Source: Amycolatopsis deserti
GTDB lineage: Bacteria > Actinomycetota > Actinomycetes > Mycobacteriales > Pseudonocardiaceae
DNA length: 64,000 nt
NCBI RefSeq assembly: GCF_014653945.1
Contig: NZ_BNAU01000004.1
Coordinates: 310,001 to 374,000 of the forward strand
Direction: 5' to 3'
Shown here: in pieces, positions 47,226-56,231 of the stretch
Position numbering within the stretch: position 1 is the first letter of the stretch
How the letters are laid out: each line of letters begins with the position of its first letter
Made by a program: the position numbers and the translations under genes
Notes under the pieces: model-generated
What the model was told of the DNA's origin: nothing
Seen by the model: the letters and a program-made list of their open reading frames with translations, nothing else
Databases searched by the model: none

Positions 47226-48373
47226 CCGACGTCTTCGCACCCGCGCGACTGGGGCCGGTCGAGCTGCGGAACCGGATCATCAAGGCGGCCACGTTCGAGG
47301 GCGCGACCCCGGACGCGCTGGTCACTGACCAGTTGATCGAGTTCCACCGGCGGCCGGCGCGCGGCGGGGTCGGGATGACCACGGTGGCGTACTGCGCGGT
47401 GTCGCCGGAGGGGCGCACCGACCGGCACCAGATCTGGATGCGCGAGGAGGCGCTGCCGGGGCTGCGGCGGCTCACCGACGCGGTGCACGCCGAGGGTGCG
47501 GCGGTGAGCGCGCAGATCGGGCACGCGGGGCCGGTCGCGAACGCGGCGTCGAACCGCCTGCCGGCGCTGGCTCCGGGCCGGTTCCCCAATCCGCTGGGGA
47601 TGCGGATGACCCGAGCGGCCACTGTGGACGATCTCGCGCGGGTGGTGCGTGCTCACGCGTCTGCCGCCCGGTTGGCGGTCGCCGCGGGTTTCGACGCGGT
47701 GGAGATCCACTTCGGACACAACTACCTGGTGAGTTCGTTCCTGAGCCCGCGGTTGAACCGACGCCGCGACTCCTACGGCGGGTCGCTGGCGAACCGGGCG
47801 CGGCTGGCGCTGGAAGTCGCGCGGGCGGTGCGGGACGCGGTCGGCTCACGCATCGCCGTGACGGCCAAGCTGAACATGGACGACGGCGTGCCGGGTGGGT
47901 TCTGGCTGGACGAGAGCGTGCAGGTCGCCCGGTGGCTGGAGGCCGAGGGGACCGTCGACGCGCTGGAGCTGACCGCCGGGAGTTCGCTGCTGAACCCGAT
48001 GTACCTGTTCACCGGGGACGCGCCGGTGCGGGAGTTCGCGGCAGCGTTCCCGGCGCCGGTGCGTCTCGGCATCCGGGCCGTGGGCGGGGCGTTCCTGAAG
48101 AGTTACCCGTTCCAGGAGGCCTACCTGCTGGACCGGGCGCGCCAGTTCCGCGCGGCGCTGGAGCTGCCGTTGATCCTGCTCGGCGGGATCACGCGGCTGG
48201 AGACGATGGAACGGGCGATGGCCGAGGGCTTCCAGTTCGTGGCGATGGCGCGCGCCTTGCTGCGGGAGCCGGACCTGCCGCGGCGGCTGCGGGCCGGGGC
48301 GCGTTCGCTGTGCGTGCATTGCAACCGCTGCATGCCGACGATCTACCGGGGAACGCGATGTGTGCTGACGTGA
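47222..48373 (+). CDS. NADH:flavin oxidoreductase (old yellow enzyme family)
   Basis: This 383-residue FMN-dependent ene-reductase has the N-terminal FMN contact LRNRIIKAATFE near residues 15-26. The substrate-binding His-Asn pair is in AVEIHFGHNYLVSSFLSPRL near 160, followed by SYGGSLANRARL near 185. The C-terminal FMN phosphate site LLGGITRLET is near 320. Two cysteines in CVHCNRCMP near 362 recall the iron-sulfur-containing 2,4-dienoyl-CoA reductase branch, although that domain is absent. It probably reduces activated double bonds of xenobiotics or lipids. Confidence 0.85.
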   Translation: MTDVFAPARLGPVELRNRIIKAATFEGATPDALVTDQLIEFHRRPARGGVGMTTVAYCAVSPEGRTDRHQIWMREEALPGLRRLTDAVHAEGAAVSAQIGHAGPVANAASNRLPALAPGRFPNPLGMRMTRAATVDDLARVVRAHASAARLAVAAGFDAVEIHFGHNYLVSSFLSPRLNRRRDSYGGSLANRARLALEVARAVRDAVGSRIAVTAKLNMDDGVPGGFWLDESVQVARWLEAEGTVDALELTAGSSLLNPMYLFTGDAPVREFAAAFPAPVRLGIRAVGGAFLKSYPFQEAYLLDRARQFRAALELPLILLGGITRLETMERAMAEGFQFVAMARALLREPDLPRRLRAGARSLCVHCNRCMPTIYRGTRCVLT

Positions 48374-49098
48374 TGGCCGTGACCGGGTCCGCCTCGGGGA
48401 TCGGGGCCGCGGTCGTGGCCGCGCTGCGGGCGGACGGGCACCAGGTGATCGGCGTGGACCTGCGCGACGCGGCGGTGTGCGCGGATCTGTCCACTGCGGA
48501 CGGACGCCGGGCGGCGGTGGCCGGGGTGCTCGGGTTGGTGGATGAGCTCGACGGGCTGGTGGTGTGCGCCGGGCTCGGGCCGCACGTGCCGGATCCACGG
48601 CAGATCATCGAGGTGAACTACCGCGGCGCGGTCGAGGTGCTGGACGGGTTGTTCCGGGTGCTGCGCGGGGCGGCGGTGGCGGTCTCGTCCTCGGCGTCGA
48701 CGATGGTGAAGTGGGCGGACAACCCGATCTCCCGCGGCGAGGAGGCCGCGGCCCTGGCCGACGCCGGTGAGTACGCGGGGCACCTGGCCTATTCGTGGTC
48801 GAAGAACGCGCTGACGGTCGCGGTCCGCCAACGGGTCGCCGAGTGGGGCGCGGCGGGCGTGCGGCTGAACACGGTGGCCCCCGGCGCGGTCGACACGCCC
48901 CTGCTGCGGGCGGGCCTGGAGTCGCGCTTCGGCGACGCGATCCGCAGCTACCAGGCCCCGATCCCGCGGCGGGGCCGGCCGGAGGAGATCGCGTCGCTGA
49001 TCCGCTACCTGCTCGGCCCGGACGCGGGCTACATCCACGGCGCCCAGTTCCTGATCGACGGCGGCTCGGACGCGTTGATGCGGCCGACCGAGTTCTAG
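48358..49098 (+). CDS. SDR family oxidoreductase
   Basis: This 246-residue short-chain dehydrogenase has the cofactor motif TGSASGIG near residues 9-16, a shortened NAG-equivalent VCAGLG near 73, and the catalytic Tyr-Lys in AYSWSK near 145. The start could be ATG 48358, which has GGGGAA 5 bp upstream, or ATG 48373, overlapping the preceding stop by one base. It forms one operon with the TetR and flavin oxidoreductase genes. Its last 4 bp overlap the convergent hydrolase gene. It resembles 3-alpha-hydroxysteroid dehydrogenase-like SDRs with a long insert before the Tyr. Confidence 0.87.
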   Translation: MCADVMAVTGSASGIGAAVVAALRADGHQVIGVDLRDAAVCADLSTADGRRAAVAGVLGLVDELDGLVVCAGLGPHVPDPRQIIEVNYRGAVEVLDGLFRVLRGAAVAVSSSASTMVKWADNPISRGEEAAALADAGEYAGHLAYSWSKNALTVAVRQRVAEWGAAGVRLNTVAPGAVDTPLLRAGLESRFGDAIRSYQAPIPRRGRPEEIASLIRYLLGPDAGYIHGAQFLIDGGSDALMRPTEF

Positions 49099-49697
49099 CC
49101 GTCGAGCCAAGCCTTCGCGGCTTGGAGGGCGTCCAGCGTGATCTGGTGTCCGCCGGGGTGGCGGTGCACCGTCACGTCCGCCGAGCGCTCGCGCAGCAGC
49201 TGGATGAACCGCTCGTTCGACGGCAGCGGCGCCATCAGGTCTCGTTCACCGTTCGAGAGGAATACGCGTGTACCCCGAAGGTCGTGCGGCGGCGGGTCGG
49301 GCACCGGCAGCATCGACGCGAACAGCGCCGCCTCCGTCACCACGTCCGGACGCAGGAGCGTGAGCGCGCCGCCGATGTTGGCGCCGTTGGAGAACCCGAC
49401 CGCGACCAGGCGGCGCCCGTCCAGCCCGTACTGCTCGCGCGCCTGGAGCACGAACGACGCCAGCTGGTCGGTGCGGGCGCGGACGTCGTCGTAGTCGAAG
49501 ACGCCCTCCGCCAGCCGCCGGAACCAGCGGGCCGCGCCGTGCTCGGACACCGGGCCGGCCGGGGCCAGCAGCGTGGCCGACGGGCTCAGCTCCCGCGCGA
49601 GGCCGACGAGGTCGTCCGGCCCGCCGCCGGTGCCGTGCAGCAGCAACAGCACCGGCGCGTCCGGCGCGCCCTCGGTGAACTTGTGCTCGAGCGTCAT
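49095..49697 (-). CDS. Alpha/beta hydrolase (MhqD-like carboxylesterase)
   Basis: This 200-residue hydrolase of the phospholipase/carboxylesterase family has LLLLHGTGGGPDDLVGLA near residues 17-34, nucleophile elbow GFSNGAN near 101-107, Asp in NGERDLMAP near 150 and His in HPGGHQITLD near 178. It is encoded after a ring-cleaving dioxygenase with an ATGA overlap. The same pair occurs in Bacillus as MhqD and MhqO/MhqE, which protect against quinones. Confidence 0.88.
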   Translation of the reverse strand: MTLEHKFTEGAPDAPVLLLLHGTGGGPDDLVGLARELSPSATLLAPAGPVSEHGAARWFRRLAEGVFDYDDVRARTDQLASFVLQAREQYGLDGRRLVAVGFSNGANIGGALTLLRPDVVTEAALFASMLPVPDPPPHDLRGTRVFLSNGERDLMAPLPSNERFIQLLRERSADVTVHRHPGGHQITLDALQAAKAWLDG

Positions 49698-50647
49698 CGG
49701 TTGTTCTCGCTCGGGATGTCCAGCTTCGGCAGCGCGCGCTCGATCTGCTCGCGGTCCGGCTCCAGCCACGGCGGCAGCTTGAGCGCGCGGCCCAGCTCCA
49801 GCAGCGGCTCGTCGATGGCGAACCCGGGCTGGTCGGTCGCGATCTCCAGCAGCGTCCCGCCCGGCTCGCGGAAGTAGATCGAGCGGAAGTACTGCCGGTC
49901 CAGGATCGAGGTGACGTTCACGCCCCGGTCGACCAGTTCGGCGCGCCACGCGGCCTGGCTGTCCTCGTCCGGCGCGCGCCACGCGACGTGGTGCACGGTG
50001 CCGGCGGCGACCAGCCCGCGCGGCGCGTCGGGGGTGACCAGGACGTCGACCAGGGCGCCCGGCCCGCCCTCGCCGGCGGTGAAGCGCAGCCGGTTGCTGT
50101 CCTGGCTGCTGAAGGTCAGGCCCAGGTCGCCGAACATCTCGGCGGTCGCGTCCTCCTTGGCGACGGACAGGGTCACCGAGTGCAGGCCGCGGATCGCGTG
50201 CTCGGCCGGGACGTGCCCGTTGTCCCACGGGTCGCGCGGGTCGCCCTGCGGGTGCGCGATCAGCGCGAGCTGGAGGCCGTCCGGGTCGCGGAAGGTCAGG
50301 ACGTCCTCGCCCTCCCGGTTGGCGATGCGGCCGGTGGTGATGCCGGCCTCGGCGAGGTGGTCCTTCCACCAGCCGATGGAGTTCTCCGGCACGGAGAACG
50401 CGGTGGTGGTGGCCTGGCCGGTGCCGAGGCGGCCGCTGGGCGCGTCCGGCCACGGGAAGAAGGTCATCAGCGTGCCGGGCTTGCCGGACTGGTCGCCGTA
50501 GTAGAGGTGGTAGGTGCCCGGGTCGTCGAAGTTGACCGTGGTCTTCACCAGGCGCAGGCCGAGCGTGCGCAGGTAGAAGTCGGCGTTGCGCTGGGGGTCG
50601 CCGCCGATCGCGGTCACGTGGTGCAAGCCGCTCGTCTTGATGGACAT
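49694..50647 (-). CDS. Ring-cleaving dioxygenase (MhqO/MhqA-like VOC protein)
   Basis: This 317-residue protein of two glyoxalase/extradiol domains begins SIKTSGLHHVTAIGGDPQRN. Metal ligands fit the His in GLHHVT near residue 7, His in GLHSVTLSV and VHHVAWRAPD in the second half, and Glu in GTLLEIATD near 275. GGAG precedes the ATG at 50647. Homologs open hydroquinone or thiol-hydroquinone rings. It is divergent from a MarR regulator and coupled to the hydrolase gene. Confidence 0.88.
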   Translation of the reverse strand: MSIKTSGLHHVTAIGGDPQRNADFYLRTLGLRLVKTTVNFDDPGTYHLYYGDQSGKPGTLMTFFPWPDAPSGRLGTGQATTTAFSVPENSIGWWKDHLAEAGITTGRIANREGEDVLTFRDPDGLQLALIAHPQGDPRDPWDNGHVPAEHAIRGLHSVTLSVAKEDATAEMFGDLGLTFSSQDSNRLRFTAGEGGPGALVDVLVTPDAPRGLVAAGTVHHVAWRAPDEDSQAAWRAELVDRGVNVTSILDRQYFRSIYFREPGGTLLEIATDQPGFAIDEPLLELGRALKLPPWLEPDREQIERALPKLDIPSENNR

Positions 50648-50720
50648 CGTCTGCTCCTTTGCCGGGGCCTCAAGGTAACCCGCAAAACCTCTCGCCAGCA
50701 AGATATATTCCGGGAAGAGT

Positions 50721-50739
50721 TCTGACCGGTATAGTCAGA
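50721..50739. promoter_or_regulatory. MarR operator of the mhq-like locus
   Basis: TCTGAC (50721-50726) and GTCAGA (50734-50739) are perfect arms with a 7-bp AT-rich spacer, ending 2 bp before the MarR GTG. The intervening sequence to the dioxygenase gene holds the AT-rich AGATATATTC, a likely -10 region. Confidence 0.75.
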
Positions 50740-50741
50740 GC

Positions 50742-51194
50742 GTGACCACTCCCGGCGATGACGAGATCGTGACCTGGTGGGGCCTCGTGATCGAGGGGTA
50801 CCTCGCCACGCAGGATCGACTCATGGGCGAGATCGCCGAACGGTTCGGGCTGGCGCCGGCGCCGTTCGACATCCTGCTGCGGCTGGTGCGCACACCCGGC
50901 CACCGCATGCCGATGACGCGCCTGGCCACCGAGGCGGCGCTGTCCAGCGGCGGGTTCACCAAGGTGGCGGACCGGCTGGTCGCGGCCGGGTTGATCACCC
51001 GCAAACCGAGCCCGGACGACCGGCGGGTGACGTTCGCGTGCCTGACCGAACACGGCCGCGAGGTGGCGGAGAAGGCGCGCCAGGCGTGCGCGGAGATCCT
51101 GCGGCGCCGGGTGCTGGAGCCGCTGGGGCCGGAGGCGTCGGAGGCACTGGCGGACGCGATGCGGACGTTGCGTGAGGTGAACGGCACCAGCTGA
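50742..51194 (+). CDS. MarR family regulator (MhqR-like)
   Basis: This 150-residue winged-helix protein has its recognition helix in LATEAALSSGGFTKVADRL near residues 63-81 and wing RKPSPDDRRVTFACLTEHG near 87-105. Its place divergent from the dioxygenase-hydrolase pair parallels Bacillus MhqR, which senses quinones. It probably represses the pair through the TCTGAC palindrome. It has only late cysteines (in FACLTEHG and QACAEIL), so sensing may not rely on thiol oxidation in the DNA-binding domain. Confidence 0.87.
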   Translation: MTTPGDDEIVTWWGLVIEGYLATQDRLMGEIAERFGLAPAPFDILLRLVRTPGHRMPMTRLATEAALSSGGFTKVADRLVAAGLITRKPSPDDRRVTFACLTEHGREVAEKARQACAEILRRRVLEPLGPEASEALADAMRTLREVNGTS

Positions 51195-51257
51195 AACCCC
51201 CGTTGCCTCCGGCGGTTCAGCGGCGCACCATTAGTCCTCTCGTGAAGGAGGCGACCC

Positions 51258-51641
51258 ATGCTCACCACGTCCACCATCACGCACATGCTCCCCGCCCAGG
51301 ACGCTGACCGCGCCCGGCACTTCTACGGCGACCAGCTCGGCCTCCGCCAGACCGAAACCGGCCCGGACGGCACCTGCTACTTCGAAGCCGGCTCCGGGCA
51401 CGTGATCGGCCTGCGGCCGCTGCCGGACGCCAAACCGAGCGAGAACACGGTGCTCAGCTTCGAGGTCGACGACATCTCCACCGAGGTGCACGACCTGGAG
51501 GAACGCGGCGTGCGCTTCGCCGACTACGACTCCGGCGACCTCCGCACCGAAGGGCACATCGCCACCCTCGGCAACGAGAAGGCCGCCTGGTTCCCCGACT
51601 CCGAAGGCAACTGGCTCTGCCTGCACGAGGTGGTGCGCTGA
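51258..51641 (+). CDS. VOC family (glyoxalase-like) protein
   Basis: This 127-residue single VOC domain runs from STITHMLPAQDADRARHFYG near the N-terminus to FPDSEGNWLCLHEV at the end. Candidate metal ligands are His near 9 and Glu near 123. AAGGAGG sits 7 bp upstream of the ATG. It may be a small-molecule detoxifying or antibiotic-binding protein; the exact role is unknown. It follows the MarR gene by 63 bp. Confidence 0.85.
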   Translation: MLTTSTITHMLPAQDADRARHFYGDQLGLRQTETGPDGTCYFEAGSGHVIGLRPLPDAKPSENTVLSFEVDDISTEVHDLEERGVRFADYDSGDLRTEGHIATLGNEKAAWFPDSEGNWLCLHEVVR

Positions 51642-51697
51642 CTACGGCGGTGCACTTCCCGCCCGAGTGGCGGGATCACCACGTCGTGCCCGGACTA

Positions 51698-52375
51698 GGG
51701 CGTGTCCTGTAAGTCATCTGAGCCTGAGGACGATGGCGGCGATGGTGAGTTCGGCCTGGTAGTAGGCGGGCGCGTTTGGCGTAGCGGGTGGCCAGGCCGC
51801 GGAACTGTTTGAGCCTGTTGAAGCAGCGTTCGACCACGTTGCGCCGCTGGTAGGCCTCGGCATCGAAGGCGGGAGGACGCCCGCCGCGGGAACCTTTCGC
51901 CGCGCGGCGGGCGATCTGGCCCTCCCGCTCCGGGCTGGTGAACCGGATCCAGCCGGTTCCGCATCGCCTGCCGGGTTGAGGGATGCGAATAAGCCTTGTC
52001 CGCGATGACCATCTCGGCCCGGCAGCGCGGGCGGCCCGGCCCGATTCGGGCCACGTTGATGCCATCCAGCAGCGGCAGCAATTGTGGGTTGTCGCCGGCC
52101 TGACCTGCGGTGAGCAGCACCGCATCGGTAACCCGCGCCCATCGACCGCAAGATGGATCTTCGTGCTCAGTCCCGGGACCGGCCGAGTCCTTCCCCGTCG
52201 ACCGCGAGCGCCTCGACGGCGGGCGTACAGCCCCCTTTTCCGAGCCCCAGCAGCATGCTGGTGTGCTCGCACCACACTGGAGTCCACCGAGGTGACCCAC
52301 TCGACCTCACAACCTCACCCCGACCCACCACAACCCAAGACCAAACCAGGCCTACAGGTAGATCAGGACACTCCC
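51698..52375 (-). mobile_element. Decayed IS5-family insertion sequence
   Basis: Inverted ends GGGCGTGTCCTG (51698-51709) and its counterpart CAGGACACTCCC (52364-52375) flank a 678-bp element, and both sides carry CTAG, which suggests target-site duplication. The transposase inside is on the minus strand, lacks its N-terminal part and is frameshifted. The element is shorter than intact relatives, so an internal deletion is likely. Confidence 0.85.
51714..52287 (-). pseudogene. IS5-family transposase remnant
   Basis: Read piecewise on the minus strand, the DDE transposase shows [15 protein letters not shown] with the first Asp, [32 protein letters not shown] with the second Asp, and [19 protein letters not shown] with the Glu. 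A last piece, [16 protein letters not shown], follows. These pieces fall in three reading frames, so at least four frameshifts have occurred, and roughly the first 100 codons of a normal transposase are missing. It cannot make a working enzyme. Confidence 0.88.
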
Positions 52376-53232
52376 TAGATCCCCAACCCCGGAAACAGCT
52401 TCGCCGCGTTGCCGGACAGCACGTCCCGCAGCACGGGGTCCGGCAGGCCTAGCTCCATCAGCGCCCGGACGTTACGCGCCACCCCCGGGACGCCGGGCCA
52501 GTCCGTGCCGAACACGAACCGGCCGGCCAGCCGGACGAAGTCGAACCGCGCGTAGTACTCCGGCAGCTTCCGCGGCGGCAGCCCGGACAGGTCCAGCCAC
52601 ACGTTGTCCCGCGCCAGCGCCAGGAACGCGGCCACGTCGTACCACCACCCGCGGCCGCCGTGGGCGAACACGAACTGCACCGACGGGAAGTCCTCGACGA
52701 CGTCCGCCATCAGCTCGGGATTGCCGAAGCTCGCGCGGGCGCCGGGGAAGCTGCTCGTGCCCGAGTGGATGATCACCGGCACCCCGCGCTCGGCGCAGAC
52801 GTGGTAGGCGGCGTACAACTCCTTGTCCCCCGGCGAAAACGCACCGTGCACGGGGTGGATCTTCAACGCCACCGCACCCAGGTCCAGCTGCCGCTCCACC
52901 TCGGCCGCCACCGGGTGGTGCAGGTACGGGTTCACGTTCGCCACCAGCCGGAACCGCGTCGGGTTGTGCGCCACCAGCGGCAGGTTGTCCTCGATCGGCT
53001 GGATCCCGGTCGCGCGCGGGCTGTACTCGCAGAACAACAACGCCCGGTCGACGCCCTCGGACTCGAACAAGGCGTCCAGTCGCGCGGGTACGACATTCCC
53101 ATCCGCGTCGTAGGCGGACCGCCAGTCGTGCGGGCCGGAGAACCGCTCCGCCCACTCCAGCCACGCCGGCTTCAACGTGCCCAGTCGCGGCGTGTGGACG
53201 TGCGCGTCGACCACGGGGTAGCCGTCGATCAC
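52375..53232 (-). CDS. Amidohydrolase family 2 protein
   Basis: This 285-residue TIM-barrel hydrolase of the amidohydrolase-2 type (decarboxylases and hydrolases acting on aromatic or lactone substrates) begins YPVVDAHVHTPRLG with the metal-binding HxH near residues 10-12. It also has LKIHPVHGAF near 147, IIHSGTS near 178 and FVFGTDWPG near 246. The GTG start overlaps the ligase stop (GTGA). Its TAG stop lies within the CTAG flanking the IS remnant, so the original C-terminus may have differed slightly. It probably serves an accessory step in benzoate or related aromatic breakdown. Confidence 0.82.
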   Translation of the reverse strand: MIDGYPVVDAHVHTPRLGTLKPAWLEWAERFSGPHDWRSAYDADGNVVPARLDALFESEGVDRALLFCEYSPRATGIQPIEDNLPLVAHNPTRFRLVANVNPYLHHPVAAEVERQLDLGAVALKIHPVHGAFSPGDKELYAAYHVCAERGVPVIIHSGTSSFPGARASFGNPELMADVVEDFPSVQFVFAHGGRGWWYDVAAFLALARDNVWLDLSGLPPRKLPEYYARFDFVRLAGRFVFGTDWPGVPGVARNVRALMELGLPDPVLRDVLSGNAAKLFPGLGI

Positions 53233-54791
53233 GTGAGCGCCCCCGGCCGCAGCGAATCCCGCACCAGCTCGCGGATCACGTTCCGGCGGATCTTGCCGGT
53301 CGCGGTCTTCGGCAGCTCCTCGACCCCCACCACGGCACGCGGGCGTTTGAACGCGGCCAGCCCCTCGCGGCAGAAGTCGATCAACGCCTCCGGGTCGACG
53401 GTCCGCCCGGCGACCGGCACCACGCACGCCACCGGCTTCTCGATGCCGTCGGAGTCCGGCGCCGCCACGACCGCCACCTCGGCCACGTCCGGGTGCTGCA
53501 GCAACCGCTGCTCGACCTCCGCCGGCGACACCCAGATCCCGCCCGCCTTCAACATGTCGTTGAACCGGCCCAGACACGTGTACGTGCCGTCCGGGTTGCG
53601 CACGTAGCTGTCGCCCGTCCGCAGCCACTCGCCCTGGAACACCTGCTTCGACGTCTCGTACCGGCTCCAGTACCCGAACGCCGTGGACGGCCCGCGCACG
53701 TACAGCTCGCCGGGCTGCCCGGTGCCCTCGATCAGCGTGCCCAGCGGGTCGCGGATCTGCAGGTCGTACCCCGGCACCGCGACACCCGTCGTGCCGGGCA
53801 CCACCGCGCCCGGCCGGTTGGACAGGAAGATGTGCAGCGCCTCGGTGGACCCGATCCCGTCCAGGATCTCCACCCCGAACCGCTCCCGGAACCGCTCGAA
53901 CAGCACCGCGGGCAGCGGCTCGCCCGCGGAAACCGCCTGGCGCACCGAGGAGAACGTGTCCCGCGGCAGGTCGGCGGACAGCAGGGCGGAGTAGAACGTC
54001 GGCACGCCGAAGAACAACGTCGGCCGCTCGGCGCGCACCCGGTCGGCCACCAGCTGCGGCGTCGGGCGGCCCGGTTCGAACACCGTGCTCGCGCCCGCCG
54101 ACAGCGGGAAGAACGCGGAATTGCCGATGCCATAGGCGAAGAACAGCTTGGCGACCGAGAAGCACCGGTCGTCCGGCCGGATCCCGAGCACCTGGCGGCC
54201 GTAGGTCTCGCACACCGCGCGGATGCTCGCGTGCCGGTGCATCGCGCCCTTGGGCTGGCCGGTCGTGCCGGAGGTGTACAGCCACAGCGCGGGCGAATCC
54301 TCCCAGGTGGCATACGTTTCGCGCGGGTCCGCTGTGGACAGACGCGACCAGTCGTGTGTGGACACCCGGGAGAACTGGGCCGCGTCCGCCCGGTCCAGCA
54401 CGACGTCGGTGACCTCCGGCGCCAGATCGACCGCCTCCTTCGCGGCCGCGGCGAACTCGCCGGACACACACAGCACGCGGGCCCGCGAGTCGGCCAGCAC
54501 CCGCCCCAGCTCGGGACCGGTGACCATGGTCGACACCGGCACCGGCACCGCCCCGAGGCACATAGCGCCGAGGATGCCGGTGAGCATCTCCACGCCGTCG
54601 ACCATGCACAACATGACCCGTTCCTCGGGCCGCACACCGATGTCGGCCAGCCCGCCGGCGACGCGGTGCACCGCTTCGGACAGGTCCGCGTAGGTGAGCG
54701 TGCGGGAGACCGTGACGACCGCGGTGCGGGCGCCATCGCCGTCCCGGACGTGCCGGTCGACCAGGTAGTCCGCGGCGTTGAACTCGGCCAT
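53229..54791 (-). CDS. Benzoate-CoA ligase family protein
   Basis: This 520-residue acyl-AMP synthetase activates benzoate to benzoyl-CoA with ATP. It shows the P-loop-like LYTSGTTGQPKGAMHRH near residues 165-181, GIGSTEALHIFLSNRPG near 300 as the benzoate-CoA ligase-type A5 motif, GDSYVRNPDG near 397 and the C-terminal lysine in PKTATGKIRRN near 500. Its place directly after boxB supplies the substrate of that pathway. The start MAEFNAADYLVDRH at 54791 has AAGG upstream. Confidence 0.92.
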   Translation of the reverse strand: MAEFNAADYLVDRHVRDGDGARTAVVTVSRTLTYADLSEAVHRVAGGLADIGVRPEERVMLCMVDGVEMLTGILGAMCLGAVPVPVSTMVTGPELGRVLADSRARVLCVSGEFAAAAKEAVDLAPEVTDVVLDRADAAQFSRVSTHDWSRLSTADPRETYATWEDSPALWLYTSGTTGQPKGAMHRHASIRAVCETYGRQVLGIRPDDRCFSVAKLFFAYGIGNSAFFPLSAGASTVFEPGRPTPQLVADRVRAERPTLFFGVPTFYSALLSADLPRDTFSSVRQAVSAGEPLPAVLFERFRERFGVEILDGIGSTEALHIFLSNRPGAVVPGTTGVAVPGYDLQIRDPLGTLIEGTGQPGELYVRGPSTAFGYWSRYETSKQVFQGEWLRTGDSYVRNPDGTYTCLGRFNDMLKAGGIWVSPAEVEQRLLQHPDVAEVAVVAAPDSDGIEKPVACVVPVAGRTVDPEALIDFCREGLAAFKRPRAVVGVEELPKTATGKIRRNVIRELVRDSLRPGALT

Positions 54792-54811
54792 CGCGCCCGC
54801 CCTTCGCAGGT

Positions 54812-56230
54812 TTACAGGTACACGTACTCGTAGTCGAACGGCTTCCCGTTGATGCCCTGCCGCGGCGGGGCGACCCAGCTCGCGATCTTGCCCCGCTCGT
54901 ACACCGGGTGCATGAGCGAGCGGACGAACGCCAGGTCCTCGTCCGTGGGCAGCCAGTGCTTGCGGCTGCGCTCCCAGGTCGCTTCGTCCACGATCGTCCC
55001 GTCCGGCGTGATGTGGTGGCCGGAGTTTATGCCGACTTTCCGGTTGAAACCAGGGTGCGGCAGGCGGAAGGAGAAGTCGATGCCGGCGTCGGCGAGGATC
55101 TTGTTCCACCGCTTCACACCGGAGGAGCAGTCCGCGATGTACTCGCTGCGCAGGTCGAGGTTGAGCAGCAGGATCTTCTGCATCTCCTCGGTGGTCCAGG
55201 TGCCGTCGTCCTGCGGTTTCTCCAGCACCGCCGCGTCCTCGGTCAGCTGGTGGTCGTCCTTGCGGCGGGTCTCCATCCAGCGGCCCTTGAGCCCGGCGGT
55301 GTAGTAGTTGGCCGCGTTGGTCGACGTCTCGCTGCCGAACAGGTCCAGCGACACCGTGTAGTGGAAGTTCAGGTAGCGCTGGATGATCTCCAGCGGGATG
55401 CCGCCGTGCGCGGCGATGTCCGTCGTGTCGTGCTCGCGGATCAGCTCGGCGCTGCGCGTCACCACCCGGTCGACACCGGTGGTGCCGACGAACATGTGGT
55501 GCGCCTCCTCCTTGAGCATGAACTCGCAGGTGCGCGACAGCGGGTCGAACGCGGACTCCTTGAGCGTGCCCAGCTGGTACTTGCCGTCGCGGTCGGTGAA
55601 GTAGGTGAACATGTAGAACGCGAGCCAGTCCGCGGTCTCCTCGTTGAACGCGCCGAGGATGCGCGGGGTGTCCGGGCTGCCCGAGTTGCGGTAGAGCAGC
55701 GCTTCGGCCTCCTCGCGGCCCTCCTTGCCGAAGTAGGCGTGCAGCAGGTAGACCATCGCCCACAGGTGACGGCCCTCCTCCACGTTGACCTGGAAGAGGT
55801 TGCGCAGGTCGTACAGGCTGGGCGCGGTCAGGCCGAGCAGCTTCTGCTGTTCCACCGACGCCGGCTCGGTGTCGCCCTGGATGACGATCAGCCGCTGCAG
55901 GTCGGCGCGGTACTCGCCGGGCACCTGCTGCCAGGCCGGCTCGCCGCGGTGCTCGCCGAAGGCGATGCGGCGGTCCGGGTCGCGCTCGGACAGGAAGATG
56001 CCCCAGCGGTAGTCCTGCGGCACGACGTGGTCGAAGTGCGCCCAGCCCTCGCGGCCGACACTGACCGCCGTGCGCAGGTACACGCCCTGGGTCTCCAGCG
56101 CCGGGCCCATCTCGGCCCACCAGTGCATGAACTTCGGCTGCCAGCCCTCCAGTGCGCGCTGCAGCCGCCGGTTGTCGGACAGCTCCACGTTGTTCGGGAT
56201 CTTGGCGTCGTAGTCGATCCTGGTCGGCAT
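54812..56230 (-). CDS. boxB: Benzoyl-CoA 2,3-epoxidase subunit B
   Basis: BoxB is the diiron oxygenase that makes 2,3-epoxybenzoyl-CoA in the aerobic box pathway. The 472-residue protein has the diiron ligands in VNVEEGRHLWAM near 147-158 and MLKEEAHHMFVG near 236-247, with Glu and His in each helix. It starts MPTRIDYDAKIPNNV, as in other BoxB proteins, one base after the boxC stop. It needs the reductase BoxA, which is not encoded in this window. Confidence 0.95.
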   Translation of the reverse strand: MPTRIDYDAKIPNNVELSDNRRLQRALEGWQPKFMHWWAEMGPALETQGVYLRTAVSVGREGWAHFDHVVPQDYRWGIFLSERDPDRRIAFGEHRGEPAWQQVPGEYRADLQRLIVIQGDTEPASVEQQKLLGLTAPSLYDLRNLFQVNVEEGRHLWAMVYLLHAYFGKEGREEAEALLYRNSGSPDTPRILGAFNEETADWLAFYMFTYFTDRDGKYQLGTLKESAFDPLSRTCEFMLKEEAHHMFVGTTGVDRVVTRSAELIREHDTTDIAAHGGIPLEIIQRYLNFHYTVSLDLFGSETSTNAANYYTAGLKGRWMETRRKDDHQLTEDAAVLEKPQDDGTWTTEEMQKILLLNLDLRSEYIADCSSGVKRWNKILADAGIDFSFRLPHPGFNRKVGINSGHHITPDGTIVDEATWERSRKHWLPTDEDLAFVRSLMHPVYERGKIASWVAPPRQGINGKPFDYEYVYL

Positions 56231-56231
56231 C

